33,799 bases of DNA, taken from the IMG/VR virus record IMGVR_UViG_3300047550_000632, positions 1 through 33,799 of that record. One strand, given 5' to 3'. This DNA is from a virus. Shown here in pieces: positions 1 to 8,154 of this stretch. The notes below the pieces were generated by a model. That model saw only the letters and a program-made list of their open reading frames with translations, made no database searches and had not been told where the DNA came from. Both the position numbers and the translations under genes were made by a program. Within the stretch, counting starts at the first letter, position 1; each line of letters begins with the position of its first letter.

Positions 1-47
1 GTAAATTGGGATTGATCAATCAACCCCTTTAAAAAAATTTACAAAGG

Positions 48-77
48 GTCCTCCGTCTAACCTGTGTTAGAGGACGG
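48..77. other. Hairpin in the leader of the rightward module
   Basis: TCTAAC (56-61) and GTTAGA (66-71) form a perfect 6-bp stem around a CTGT loop. The flanking TCC/GGA bases extend it with a one-base bulge. There is no T-run directly after it on the + strand, so a rho-independent terminator is not supported. A regulatory or mRNA-protecting hairpin is as likely. Confidence 0.4.
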
Positions 78-116
78 GAGAAACAGGTGAAAAGTTACAC
101 AGATTCTTTAATGGAG

Positions 117-146
117 TTGTAAGATGTTGGTTAGTAAGCTTATAAG
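117..146 (+). promoter_or_regulatory. Possible sigma70-like promoter
   Basis: TTGTAA (117-122) and TATAAG (141-146) are 18 bases apart inside the AT-rich stretch before the first rightward gene. The -35 box matches consensus at 4 of 6 positions and the -10 box at 5 of 6. The assignment rests on pattern only; AT-rich DNA often gives such matches by chance. Confidence 0.3.
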
Positions 147-194
147 TTTTAAGAATGTTCTTGATTAATTTGGCTGGGCTTGGTGATATAGGCC

Positions 195-725
195 ATGCCA
201 AAGAAGAAGAAGGTAAGTGACTTGGCCCTGAGTGTGGCGGAGCAGGCTAACAATGTGGGCAACTACATTGAGCGGAGGGACCCTGTGTTGGCTACGCAGG
301 CTTTGGAGCTTCTGGCTGAGGGGGAGTCTATTAACACGATTAGGGCTAAGACTGGGATGAAGTGGGAGACGATATGCCGGTTGAAGACGCGGCATAAGGC
401 GGCTTTGGATGAGCGTAGGGCTATGCTGGCGGAGGATGCTCTGGACATAGCGGAGGGTCTTAGGCTGCTTCAGAAGGAGAAGATGAGGATGTTGGCGGAG
501 GACCCTGAGCAGTTGGCGCGGACTAACATCCGAGACCTGACGCTTCCTTGGGGTATTGCCAATGACAAGTTCTTGTCAGCCATGGGGGAGAACAAGGTGG
601 TTGTTGAGCATAAGGCCCAAGCCCCGAGTTTGGAGGACGCCATGAAGGCCATTGAGGAGGCTAGGGCTAAGCTGAAGGCTGGGAGCCTTGATGCAGTGGT
701 TAAGCCCGTTGAAAAGACGGACTAG
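195..725 (+). CDS. HTH protein, candidate small terminase subunit
   Basis: A 176-residue protein with a very basic start (MPKKKK). Around residues 45-70 is a probable helix-turn-helix (INTIRAKTGMKWETICRLK), the arrangement of small terminase subunits that recognise packaging sites. The rest is rich in charged helices (AEDALDIAEGLRLLQKEKMRML; also PSLEDAMKAIEEARAKLKAG). It is the first rightward gene and lies two genes before the large terminase, the usual place for TerS. The ATG at 195 follows ATATAGGCC, a poor ribosome site. The family is assigned from position and the HTH alone; a transcriptional regulator of the late genes is an alternative. Confidence 0.6.
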   Translation: MPKKKKVSDLALSVAEQANNVGNYIERRDPVLATQALELLAEGESINTIRAKTGMKWETICRLKTRHKAALDERRAMLAEDALDIAEGLRLLQKEKMRMLAEDPEQLARTNIRDLTLPWGIANDKFLSAMGENKVVVEHKAQAPSLEDAMKAIEEARAKLKAGSLDAVVKPVEKTD

Positions 726-735
726 GAATTTCAAC

Positions 736-978
736 ATGAACAAAGAGCCAACAAAAGTTGTCGTAACCTTTCCGCTTGAGGATAGGCACAAGGAAGAGGC
801 GCTACGAATCCACGGCGTCATTGAGAAGCTGAAGAGTCTTCACAACGACCAGATTCAGGCTTTCCTTGTAGCCCTTGTTCGCAAGGCCAATGAGCATGAG
901 GACCTTAAGAACTATCCGTTCCCAAATGCTGAGGCTCGGAACATCATCTGCTCATTGTTTGAGCGTGGAAAGCCTTGA
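736..978 (+). CDS. Small conserved-type phage protein between TerS-like and TerL
   Basis: An 80-residue protein of unknown function, probably mostly helical with a short beta-like start (TKVVVTFPLED). The ATG at 736 has AGGA eight bases upstream, which decides it over an in-frame upstream start at 688. Its TGA stop (976-978) overlaps the TTG start of the terminase gene, so the two are probably translationally coupled. No enzymatic motif is visible. A role as packaging accessory is inferred only from position. Confidence 0.6.
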   Translation: MNKEPTKVVVTFPLEDRHKEEALRIHGVIEKLKSLHNDQIQAFLVALVRKANEHEDLKNYPFPNAEARNIICSLFERGKP

Positions 979-2588
979 GTCTTAGCTGGGAAAGGCACGA
1001 AGTCCTAAAGCCGCCAACTGACGAAGAGTTGGCTGTCATGGCTGCTGAGGATGTCCTCAAGCTCCATGAGGTTTATCATTCGGCAATCGCGAATAGCAGA
1101 CGTGACCCCTACAGGTATGGGTGGAAGCTTCCCCATTGGAGGGATGCGGAGGAACTTCTAAGCACGCATTCTGAGCTTCTGGTAAGTGGGGGGAACCGGA
1201 GCGGAAAGACAAGTTGGGCGGCTCATGCCGTGGTTAAGGCGGCGGTGGAGAACCCACAGTCCGTCATCATGTGCTTTGCCCAGAATGCGGATGTGTCCAT
1301 CCGTCAGCAGCAGTCGGCTGTCTACGACGCCTTACCCGAGGAGTACAGGGTTAAGGTGCTGGGAACTGAGGAGAATGTTTCCTACACGCGGAAGAACGGC
1401 TTCAGTAAGTCCAGCCTGATCCTCCCCGGCAGTAAGTCCTCCATCATCTTTAAAACCTATGCCCAATATCTTAATAACGACACCATTCTGGAAGGTGCTG
1501 AGCTTGGTTGCCGTGATCCTAATTGGATCAACATTGGAGCTTGGTGTGACGAGTATCTTATTGGGCCAGAACTTCTGGCAACGCTCCGCTTCCGTTTGGC
1601 TACTCGTAATAGCAAACTGGTTGTTACTTTTACTCCTATTGATGGCTACACAGAGGTTGTTAGAGATTATGTCCAAGGGGCAGAAATACTTCGTGCAAAG
1701 CAAGCTGAACTCCTTGGGGGACGCTCGGTGCCATATCTACAGCGTTCCAAAAACCGAGACGCAGGGATCATCTACTTCCACAGTAGGGACAACCCCTTCG
1801 GTGGTTACGACCGTATCTCAAAAGACCTTGCAGGCAGACCGGAAAATGAAATCCTTACACGTGCTTATGGCATTGCTACGAAATCGGTAAGTACCAAGTT
1901 CCCCAACTTTTCACGGGAGATCAACGTCGTCCCGCATGAGTCCATTGATCTGAAGGGCAAGACCAAGTACATGATCTTGGACCCTGCTGGTCGCAAGAAC
2001 TGGTTTATGGCTTGGATTGCCGTGGACCCTACCGACACATGGTGGGTGTACAGGGAATGGCCTGACGTTAATGTCGGGGACTGGGCCAAGTGGTCTGGGG
2101 GTAAGTGGACCAGCGGAGAAGGGGCCAAGGGTTTGGGTTATGGCATCCGCGACTACGTTGACCTCATCATGCGCTATGAGGACGAAACCAAGGATTCCAT
2201 CTTTGAACGCCTCATTGACCCTAGGCTGGGTGCCGCGAAGTACCAGACCCAGACAGGGGCTTCGTCCATCATCGAAGACCTAATGGATGCTGGCTTAGTG
2301 TTCATCCCAGCCCCCGGCTTGGACATTGAGGATGGGCTGCAAGCCCTCCAAACCAAGATGGCCTACAGCAAGAAGGCTCCCGTAGATTCGATTAACAGAC
2401 CGCACCTTTACATCTCCGACCGCTGCCAGAACATCATTTCAGCCTTTCAGGAGTACACGGCTGATGGAGGGCAGGACGAGGCATGGAAGGACCCAATCGA
2501 CTGCATGCGCTACGCCGCAGTCTCTGGCATCAGGTTTCTAGACCCCAACTCATTACGAACCATCAAACCCTTAGGAAAAGCCTACTAA
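975..2588 (+). CDS. terL: Terminase large subunit (ATPase/nuclease)
   Basis: A 537-residue packaging motor. The Walker A motif is SGGNRSGKTS (residues 71-80). A candidate Walker B with catalytic acid is GAWCDEYL, followed by the coupling motif VVTFTP. The C-terminal RNase H-like nuclease starts at KYMILDPAGRKNWF, whose Asp would bind metal, and a late Asp lies in DPIDCMRYA near the end. The length is normal for the family. The TTG start at 975 overlaps the previous stop and has GGAAA a few bases upstream; the first internal ATG would remove only about 20 residues. It works with the portal to translocate and cut DNA. Codons around 1460-1720 look more AT-rich than the rest. Confidence 0.95.
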   Translation: MSLSWERHEVLKPPTDEELAVMAAEDVLKLHEVYHSAIANSRRDPYRYGWKLPHWRDAEELLSTHSELLVSGGNRSGKTSWAAHAVVKAAVENPQSVIMCFAQNADVSIRQQQSAVYDALPEEYRVKVLGTEENVSYTRKNGFSKSSLILPGSKSSIIFKTYAQYLNNDTILEGAELGCRDPNWINIGAWCDEYLIGPELLATLRFRLATRNSKLVVTFTPIDGYTEVVRDYVQGAEILRAKQAELLGGRSVPYLQRSKNRDAGIIYFHSRDNPFGGYDRISKDLAGRPENEILTRAYGIATKSVSTKFPNFSREINVVPHESIDLKGKTKYMILDPAGRKNWFMAWIAVDPTDTWWVYREWPDVNVGDWAKWSGGKWTSGEGAKGLGYGIRDYVDLIMRYEDETKDSIFERLIDPRLGAAKYQTQTGASSIIEDLMDAGLVFIPAPGLDIEDGLQALQTKMAYSKKAPVDSINRPHLYISDRCQNIISAFQEYTADGGQDEAWKDPIDCMRYAAVSGIRFLDPNSLRTIKPLGKAY

Positions 2589-2589
2589 C

Positions 2590-2970
2590 ATGCCCGTACC
2601 ATTCCAAGCACTCTGCGATGAGTTGAGTATTTCCAAGTTCCAGCTTGCGAAGCTCAGGGACGAAAAGCTGTCCCCTGATGAGCATTTCACCGATCAGGGC
2701 AGGAAGTTCTTCACGGATGAGGGAGCCGACAAGATTAGGCTGGCCGTGGAGGTTCCTCTGGCTGTTCCCAAGCGCATTCAGGTAAGGGTGGTGCGCCGCG
2801 CCCCCAACCCCCATTGGGTGTATGCCTTGATTGAAACAGGCAAGCCATTGGTGCCTGTAGCCGTCAGACCCCGCGATTGTGATAGGCTCGTAGGCAAGCC
2901 CATCTACGCGGACATCATCACCGACGCCAATGGTGGCATCACCTATCGGCATGAAGTCCTCGGAAAGTGA
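2590..2970 (+). CDS. Unknown protein with possible N-terminal winged-helix
   Basis: A 126-residue protein. The first 45 residues (LSISKFQLAKLRDEKLSPDE...FTDEGADKIR) read like a small DNA-binding helix-turn-helix of the kind that opens excisionase or MerR-like proteins. The remainder has alternating hydrophobic residues suggesting beta strands (RIQVRVVRRA, HWVYALIE, PLVPVAVRP). It starts one base after the terminase stop. The gene overlaps its downstream neighbour by 20 bases. No family is recognised. It sits between terminase and portal, so a packaging or head role is possible but unsupported. Confidence 0.6.
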   Translation: MPVPFQALCDELSISKFQLAKLRDEKLSPDEHFTDQGRKFFTDEGADKIRLAVEVPLAVPKRIQVRVVRRAPNPHWVYALIETGKPLVPVAVRPRDCDRLVGKPIYADIITDANGGITYRHEVLGK

Positions 2971-3169
2971 CATTACGTTAGACCCTCAGTGGCAGGCTGA
3001 GCAGATGGACCGTCTGCTTGGGTTTGAGATTTTGACCAGAACCCTCAATGCCCAGTACCAGCCGATAAGCCCAGAATTGCTCTCCGACAAAATCGGGGCG
3101 CACAAGGGCTTTGCCTATACAATAGTCCAGAACTTACAGCGCAAACTCAATGCAAACCAACGAGTCTAA
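2951..3169 (+). CDS. Small unknown protein before the portal
   Basis: A 72-residue protein, acidic at the start (MKSSESDITLD) and helical and basic at the end. The ATG at 2951 lies inside the end of the previous gene, and its stop lies 20 bases inside the portal gene, which argues for a tightly packed translational unit. A longer in-frame start at 2930 is GTG and adds only a few residues. The segment ISPELLSDKIGAHKGFAYTI could be a helix-turn-helix. Function unknown. Confidence 0.5.
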   Translation: MKSSESDITLDPQWQAEQMDRLLGFEILTRTLNAQYQPISPELLSDKIGAHKGFAYTIVQNLQRKLNANQRV

Positions 3170-5225
3170 CGAAGCCCTGACCTACGTTCAGGATAAGCCT
3201 AACGTAGCCGCGCTGAAAAATGCGTACGACACGACCATCGGGGACTTGGACTGGTACTTGCAGAGTACGCGGGACTCCTATGACTACCGACGCAACATCT
3301 GGCCGGGAAAGTCCAAAGACCTGCGCAAGCATGGGGCAGACGCCTTTCCCTTTGAAGGTGCGGCGGATTCGGAGGTGCAGATCATCGACGAGCGCATCAA
3401 CACCTACGTTGCGCTGTTTATGTCTGCGCTCAATCGGGCCAACATCAGGGCCTACCCGGTTGAAATCGGAGACCTGAGCCGTTCTCGCGTGGTTAGCGCC
3501 TTCCTGAAGTGGATGGTGGCTTCCTACATCCCCGACTTCAAGCGTCAGATGGAGCTTGGGGCCAACTACCTGATGGAGCGGGGCATGATGATTAGCTATG
3601 TGGGCTGGCAGAAGGAAAACCGCACCTTCCTTCAGCGTCTGGACATCAACCAGATTGCTCAGGTTAGCCCCGATTTGGCCCAACTCATCATCGACGGCAA
3701 GTCTGACGACCAGATTGTCGAGCTTCTCAAGGGACAGTTTCAGGGATTGACGGACAAGCGGGCCAAGAAGGCTTTGAAGGACCTCCGCAAGTCTGGCAAT
3801 GCCGAGCTTCCCGTGGTTCGCCAGAGCGTCAATTGCCCCAAGGTGGCGGCATTAGCCCCTGATAGCGACGTTTTCTTCCCCGCCTATACGACTGACCCTC
3901 AGAAGGCCCCGTATTGCTTCTGGCGCGTCCTAATGACCGCTCAGGAGATCAAGAACAAGGTGGCTACGGAGGGTTGGGATGAGGAGTGGGTGGACAAGGT
4001 GTTGGAGATGCAGGTGACCTCCGTGGACATGACTGATCCTCGGACCAACACCCAGTACAACAAGCTCTCGACGGAGCAGACCACCGAGCTTTACGAGGTC
4101 ATCTACTGCTACCAGCGCCTAATTTCTCAGGAGGACAACTCAGAAGGCATTTATTGCACTGTTTTCCACAACAACTGGTACGGAACTCCTGAGAATCCTA
4201 AGTACGCCAAGCACGAATTGCTTAATGGTTACGACGACTATCCGTTCGTAGTCACCAAGCTGGGTGAGGACAACAAGCGTCTGTATGAGCTTGCCACCAT
4301 TCCTGAGCAGCTTCGCGGCATCCAGTGGCAGGTGAAGGTGGAGCGCGATAGCCGCATCGACCGTAACTCCTATGCAACCCTTCCCGCCATCCTCTATCCC
4401 GCTGGAACTCCCGCCCCTGAGTGGGGTCCGGGCGTCAAGGTGGCCTATCGTCGGATGGGCGAGATTCAGTTTGGGCCTACTCCTCCCTACAACCCCGGCA
4501 GCGTGGAGATGGAGCGCACGCAGATTGAGCAGGCCGACCGCCTCATGGGTCTGGACCATGCCAATCCAATGGCCCGCATCCGCCAGCAGTACTTCGTGGA
4601 CAAGTTCCTGACCCACGTCAGGGATGTCCTTCGTCTGTCCTACAAGTGTTACCAGCGGTTTGGCCCTGAGCAGGTGTTCTTCCGCGTCACGGGAAGCCCC
4701 GATCCGGTGCGCTTTGGCCGTGGCGACCCGAATGAGAACTTCGACATCAACATCAACTTTGATGTCCTCAACACCGATCCCGAGACCCTTGAGTCTCAGC
4801 TAAACCAGTTCGTAAGCCTGCTCCAGTTCGACCGTAACGGTCGTATCAACGTGGACCGCATGCTTGAGGCTATGGCTGGGGCGGTCAATCCCCTCCTTGC
4901 GGATGCTGTTCTTCAGCCCGCTCAGGAAGCCCAGCAGCAAATCGTCCGTCAGGTCACGGATGACCTATCGAAGATTTACGCTGGGATTGAGGTGGGTGCG
5001 CGGCCCAACGGGGCTCAGGTGGCCATGCAGGTCATACAGCAGTATGTCCAGCAGCCCGACGTTTCCCAGCGGTTGCAGAACGACGAGTCTTTTGCGGCTC
5101 GTCTCCAGAAGTACTCCCAGCAGTACCAGTTCCAGATGCAGCAGGCTCAGAACGCTCAGATTGGTCGGATTGGTACTGCGCCCGCTCAGATGGGTCAAAT
5201 GCAGACTCAGGGGATGAACGCATAA
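3150..5225 (+). CDS. Portal protein
   Basis: A 691-residue protein in the portal position after terminase. It has the acidic/aromatic N-terminal region expected of podovirus-type portals, including PFEGAADSEVQIIDERIN, where the conserved PFEGA-like motif appears. The long middle contains the typical helical and beta mixture. The C-terminal 120 residues are Gln/Ala-rich and low-complexity (QQYQFQMQQAQNAQIG), a common portal tail feature. It forms the dodecameric DNA channel at the capsid vertex. The start ATG overlaps the preceding gene. Its last ~190 bases are also read on the opposite strand by a convincing antisense ORF. Confidence 0.9.
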   Translation: MQTNESNEALTYVQDKPNVAALKNAYDTTIGDLDWYLQSTRDSYDYRRNIWPGKSKDLRKHGADAFPFEGAADSEVQIIDERINTYVALFMSALNRANIRAYPVEIGDLSRSRVVSAFLKWMVASYIPDFKRQMELGANYLMERGMMISYVGWQKENRTFLQRLDINQIAQVSPDLAQLIIDGKSDDQIVELLKGQFQGLTDKRAKKALKDLRKSGNAELPVVRQSVNCPKVAALAPDSDVFFPAYTTDPQKAPYCFWRVLMTAQEIKNKVATEGWDEEWVDKVLEMQVTSVDMTDPRTNTQYNKLSTEQTTELYEVIYCYQRLISQEDNSEGIYCTVFHNNWYGTPENPKYAKHELLNGYDDYPFVVTKLGEDNKRLYELATIPEQLRGIQWQVKVERDSRIDRNSYATLPAILYPAGTPAPEWGPGVKVAYRRMGEIQFGPTPPYNPGSVEMERTQIEQADRLMGLDHANPMARIRQQYFVDKFLTHVRDVLRLSYKCYQRFGPEQVFFRVTGSPDPVRFGRGDPNENFDININFDVLNTDPETLESQLNQFVSLLQFDRNGRINVDRMLEAMAGAVNPLLADAVLQPAQEAQQQIVRQVTDDLSKIYAGIEVGARPNGAQVAMQVIQQYVQQPDVSQRLQNDESFAARLQKYSQQYQFQMQQAQNAQIGRIGTAPAQMGQMQTQGMNA

Positions 5226-5439
5226 GGCGGTCCCACTTTTCGGTCAGCGACTCATACTGGGCAGCGAACAGCACCTCGTCCAAAGCGAGGATGCGTCCGC
5301 TTATCTGCTGAAGGCTTTCCGTCTTTAGGTCGTGGAGTTGCTTAATCCAATACTCCCGCACGGCATGGAGTTCGTTCAAGAACTTCAGAAAGTCCTGACT
5401 GTTATGGAGGCGTTCGATGATTTTTGGGTCGAGCATCAC
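5032..5439 (-). CDS. Antisense gene opposite the portal 3' end, unknown function
   Basis: A 135-residue reading frame on the minus strand. Its first ~75 residues look like real protein: amphipathic helices (IIERLHNSQDFLKFLNEL, VREYWIKQLHDLKTESLQQI, LALDEVLFAAQYESLTEKW) lie in DNA that carries no obvious + strand gene (5226-5439). The remaining ~60 residues are low-complexity (Ser/Glu/Ala/Arg) and lie antisense to the Gln-rich tail of the portal. The first codons are GTG then ATG; GGAG sits too close to be a normal ribosome site. The gene faces the rightward operon, so it needs its own promoter or is expressed from leftward transcription. I recognise no family with certainty. Confidence 0.6.
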   Translation of the reverse strand: MMLDPKIIERLHNSQDFLKFLNELHAVREYWIKQLHDLKTESLQQISGRILALDEVLFAAQYESLTEKWDRLMRSSPESAFDPSERAQYQSDQSERSEPAASGTGTAGSTSGDEPQKTRRSATAGKRRAAGHTAV

Positions 5440-5544
5440 TCCATGTGGCTCAGCAGGGCATTCCTAGGCAAGCACTAAATGGTGTGTGCTAGGATTTGGA
5501 TAACTCGCAATCGCCGGGGCGCAAATACGGCGGAAACACAATCT

Positions 5545-6603
5545 ATGTCAGAAGACGCTACGTCAAACGCGGCAGACGTTAAACCAGCCGTGGAAAACAA
5601 GCCGATGTCGGACAAGGACTTCCTGTCCAACCGCATCGCCAAGCTAACTGCCAAGGCCAAACCGGCTGAAGCAAAGCCTGAATCGGCTCCTGAGGAGCAA
5701 CCGAAGGCTGAGTCTCCCTCACAGGAGGGCGAAACTAAGCCAGAGGAAGCCCCGAAAAAGGAGGTTCTTTCAAAGGATGTAGACGAGCTAACGGATGAGG
5801 AAATCGCTGAATTGGCTCAAAAGGGCAAGAGCGGGCTCCTGAAGCGCATTGCTGAACTTACTGCCAAGAGAAAGTTGGCGGAGGAGAAGGCGGCGTCTCT
5901 GGAGGCCATGATTGCTCAGGCCAAGCAGCAGATTCCCGAAGTCAAGGTGGAGAACAACCCTTACGCCAACGTAAACACGTTGGATGACCTTCAGGCCAAG
6001 CGCAAGGAGGTTGACGAGGTGGTTGAGTGGGCTGAGGAGGTTCTCTTCCGATCCGAAGACCTATCCGCGACTGACGTTGCGGTGACGGTAGACGGCAAGG
6101 AATACACCAAGGCTGACATCCGCGAGTCCCTTCGCAAGGCCCGCAAGGCCCGCGACAAGTTCATCCCCGCGCAGTTCCAAGAATTGCAGGCGGCTGACCA
6201 GCGCAAGCAGATGGAATCAGCATTCCAACAGCAGGCGCGTAAGGAACTCAACTGGCTTGATGGAGAGGACAACGACACCCGCAAGCGTTTTGAGGCAATG
6301 GTCAACGACCCGCGTCTCAAGCGAGTGAAGGAAGCTGTTCCCGACATCGCGCCGCAGATTGAATACCTCATAGCCCACGCAGCCAACTCCATGTATGGCC
6401 GCAGGGTCATTGAGGCGGACAAGCCCAAGTCCCCCGCAATCAATCCGCCGTCCAATCCCTCCACCACCGCTTCCGCAAGTGAGCGGGTAGATGGAAGGGT
6501 TGAAAAGTCCCTGAAAGAGGTCGAGGCCCGGTTTAAACAAACAGGAAGCTCTAGCGACTTCATCGCCCTCCGCGCAGCTCAAATCTCTAAACGTAAAACC
6601 TAA
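5545..6603 (+). CDS. Scaffold-like capsid assembly protein
   Basis: A 352-residue, highly charged, Lys/Glu/Ala-rich protein directly before the major capsid gene. The first 100 residues are disordered and Pro/Glu/Lys-rich. Next is a coiled-coil-like region (GLLKRIAELTAKRKLAEEKAASLEAMIAQ), then helical segments with many Lys/Arg. This composition and position are those of podovirus scaffolds, which guide capsid shell assembly and then leave or are cleaved. The ATG at 5545 is chosen over an upstream GTG-type extension at 5479 because the added residues are basic and unlike the rest. Confidence 0.75.
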   Translation: MSEDATSNAADVKPAVENKPMSDKDFLSNRIAKLTAKAKPAEAKPESAPEEQPKAESPSQEGETKPEEAPKKEVLSKDVDELTDEEIAELAQKGKSGLLKRIAELTAKRKLAEEKAASLEAMIAQAKQQIPEVKVENNPYANVNTLDDLQAKRKEVDEVVEWAEEVLFRSEDLSATDVAVTVDGKEYTKADIRESLRKARKARDKFIPAQFQELQAADQRKQMESAFQQQARKELNWLDGEDNDTRKRFEAMVNDPRLKRVKEAVPDIAPQIEYLIAHAANSMYGRRVIEADKPKSPAINPPSNPSTTASASERVDGRVEKSLKEVEARFKQTGSSSDFIALRAAQISKRKT

Positions 6604-6609
6604 CTAGTC

Positions 6610-7590
6610 ATGTCATTCTCTAATACCTACGACACTACCTCCCCGGGTAGCGCGGCCCTCAATCGTGAGGACCTTCAGGACGCCATGTCCATGCTGTCGC
6701 CCGCTGAGACCCCGGTCCTCAGCACGGCGGATAAGTTCAAGTGCAACGCCACCTTCGTTGAGTGGGGCGTTGATAAGCTCTCCACCCCGTCCTCGACGGC
6801 GGTGAGCGAAGGTGCTGATGTCACCGACTTCGACGACAAGTTTGAGTCGGTTGCTCGTCTGGGCAACTACGTCCAGAAGCTCCGTCGTTCCTACCGCGTG
6901 TCTGACCTCCAGCAGGCCGTCTCCTCGGTTGGACCGCAGGACATCGCCCGTGCGGAGATGAAGGGCGTCAAGGAACTGAAGCGCGACGTGGAGAAGACCC
7001 TCCTCGGCACGCAGGATCGTGCGGCTGAGAATGGTGGCGGCACGGCCTACACCATGCGCGGCCTCGGTGACTGGATTGACTCCTCGGGTCCGGCGGATGT
7101 CCCTGCTGACTACCGCACCCCGTCCGGTTCGATCCACGCTTCCGGCACCTTCAGCGAGACGGTTCTGAACAACCTCATCACGTCGATCTATCGCGTGTCG
7201 GGTGTGACGAACAGCCTCACGCTGGTGGCGGACACCGCCCTTCGTCGGGTCATCAGCGACTTCGCTCGCGCTGATTCCTCGACCGGCCCGATCCGTACCT
7301 TCAACAGCAATTCGGCCTCTGGCCTGATTAAGCTGTCGGTTGGTCAGTATCAGTCGGACCACGGCATTGTCACCATCGTTGACATGAATCCCGACTGCGC
7401 TCCCGACACCACCAACAAGGACACGGGTTATCTGATTAACCCCGACTTCTACGCGGTGGGCGAGCTCATCCCGCTCGGCAGCACCCGTCTGCCGAATCTC
7501 GGTGGTGGCGAGCGTGGCTATGTTGACTGGACCGGCACCCTCAAGGTGGCGCATCCGGGCGCGCATGGCAAGATCACCGTCCTGAGCTAA
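6610..7590 (+). CDS. Major capsid protein, SU10-like
   Basis: A 326-residue protein after the scaffold. The N-terminal part has the pattern of the SU10-type HK97-fold capsid family: LSPAETPVLS, then a conserved Trp segment (FVEWGVDKL), then a VSEGADVTDFDDKF segment and KGVKELKRDVEKTLLG. The C-terminal half is beta-rich, with INPDFYAVGELIPLGS near the end. The GC-rich, C-ending codon choice differs from the neighbours and suits a highly expressed gene. It is followed 23 bases later by the decoration-like gene with a strong ribosome site. Confidence 0.85.
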   Translation: MSFSNTYDTTSPGSAALNREDLQDAMSMLSPAETPVLSTADKFKCNATFVEWGVDKLSTPSSTAVSEGADVTDFDDKFESVARLGNYVQKLRRSYRVSDLQQAVSSVGPQDIARAEMKGVKELKRDVEKTLLGTQDRAAENGGGTAYTMRGLGDWIDSSGPADVPADYRTPSGSIHASGTFSETVLNNLITSIYRVSGVTNSLTLVADTALRRVISDFARADSSTGPIRTFNSNSASGLIKLSVGQYQSDHGIVTIVDMNPDCAPDTTNKDTGYLINPDFYAVGELIPLGSTRLPNLGGGERGYVDWTGTLKVAHPGAHGKITVLS

Positions 7591-7613
7591 CCCTAACCAA
7601 GGAGACCATCACA

Positions 7614-8060
7614 ATGGCTAAAGTTGCTGTCAACGAACTGGGCGTCTTCACGGATGTCATCAAGCTGGACTACAATGACCTGATTGCTATCGGCAACGGT
7701 GGCACCCGCGTCATTGCCAAGATTCCTGCGCACGGCGCGGTGGAGCTTGCTGGTGTCGCCAACACGGTGGACATCGCTGGCTCGTCCTCGCTGGTCATCG
7801 ACGTTGGAACGACCTCGGCTGACCCCGATGAGTTCATCAACGCGCTGGACGTGGATGCCATGACTGCCCCCGTGTTCAACACGGGTGACCAGTATACGGC
7901 TGGCACGGCCACCAGCTCCTCGGGTCTGACGCAGGCTGTCAAGCAGTCGGCTTCGGAAACCGATGTGTACATCAAGGTGACTGATTCGGCCATCGCCTCC
8001 CTCACGGCTGGCGAAATCGTCATCGGCCTGCGTATCATTGATCTGGCGAAGTTCGCCTAA
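7614..8060 (+). CDS. Capsid decoration-like protein
   Basis: A 148-residue protein rich in Ala, Val, Thr and Asp, predicted all-beta (VIDVGTTSADPDEF, DVYIKVTDSAIASLTAGEIVIGLRII). The ATG at 7614 follows AAGGAG at the ideal distance, the strongest ribosome site in the module. Like the major capsid gene it uses GC-rich optimal codons, which points to high expression. It lies between the capsid gene and a strong terminator. The role as an outer-shell decoration protein is inferred from position, size and composition; a small capsid-stabilising protein is equally possible. Confidence 0.6.
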   Translation: MAKVAVNELGVFTDVIKLDYNDLIAIGNGGTRVIAKIPAHGAVELAGVANTVDIAGSSSLVIDVGTTSADPDEFINALDVDAMTAPVFNTGDQYTAGTATSSSGLTQAVKQSASETDVYIKVTDSAIASLTAGEIVIGLRIIDLAKFA

Positions 8061-8087
8061 TAGACCGCGATACGCTGTTAGAATGGG

Positions 8088-8118
8088 GGCGCATCCTGAG
8101 GGGTGCGCCTCCTTTTTT
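8088..8118 (+). terminator. Rho-independent terminator after the capsid genes
   Basis: GGCGCATCC (8088-8096) pairs with GGGTGCGCC (8101-8109) as a 9-bp stem with one G·T pair and a TGAG loop, followed by TCC and six T residues (8113-8118). It ends 28 bases after the decoration-like gene. It would limit transcription past the capsid genes, giving high capsid and lower tail expression. Confidence 0.85.
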
Positions 8119-8154
8119 ATGCACATCATCACCAGCTTGCCCGGAGAAGGGGCC

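Noticed and set aside
195-215. MPKKKK start resembling a nuclear localisation signal
   Set aside because: A basic phage DNA-binding protein start explains it; there is no sign of a eukaryotic virus.
5479-5544. N-terminal extension of the scaffold
   Set aside because: The extra residues are basic and unlike the scaffold; the ATG at 5545 fits better.
6613-7566. Long open frame on the minus strand opposite the capsid gene
   Set aside because: It is a shadow of a GC-rich, strongly biased coding gene; the composition (Arg/Glu/Val/Gly) is typical of such shadows and it lacks a start signal.
8119-8154. ATG start of the small connector-region gene
   Set aside because: It abuts the terminator T-run and lacks a ribosome site; GTG 8155 has one.
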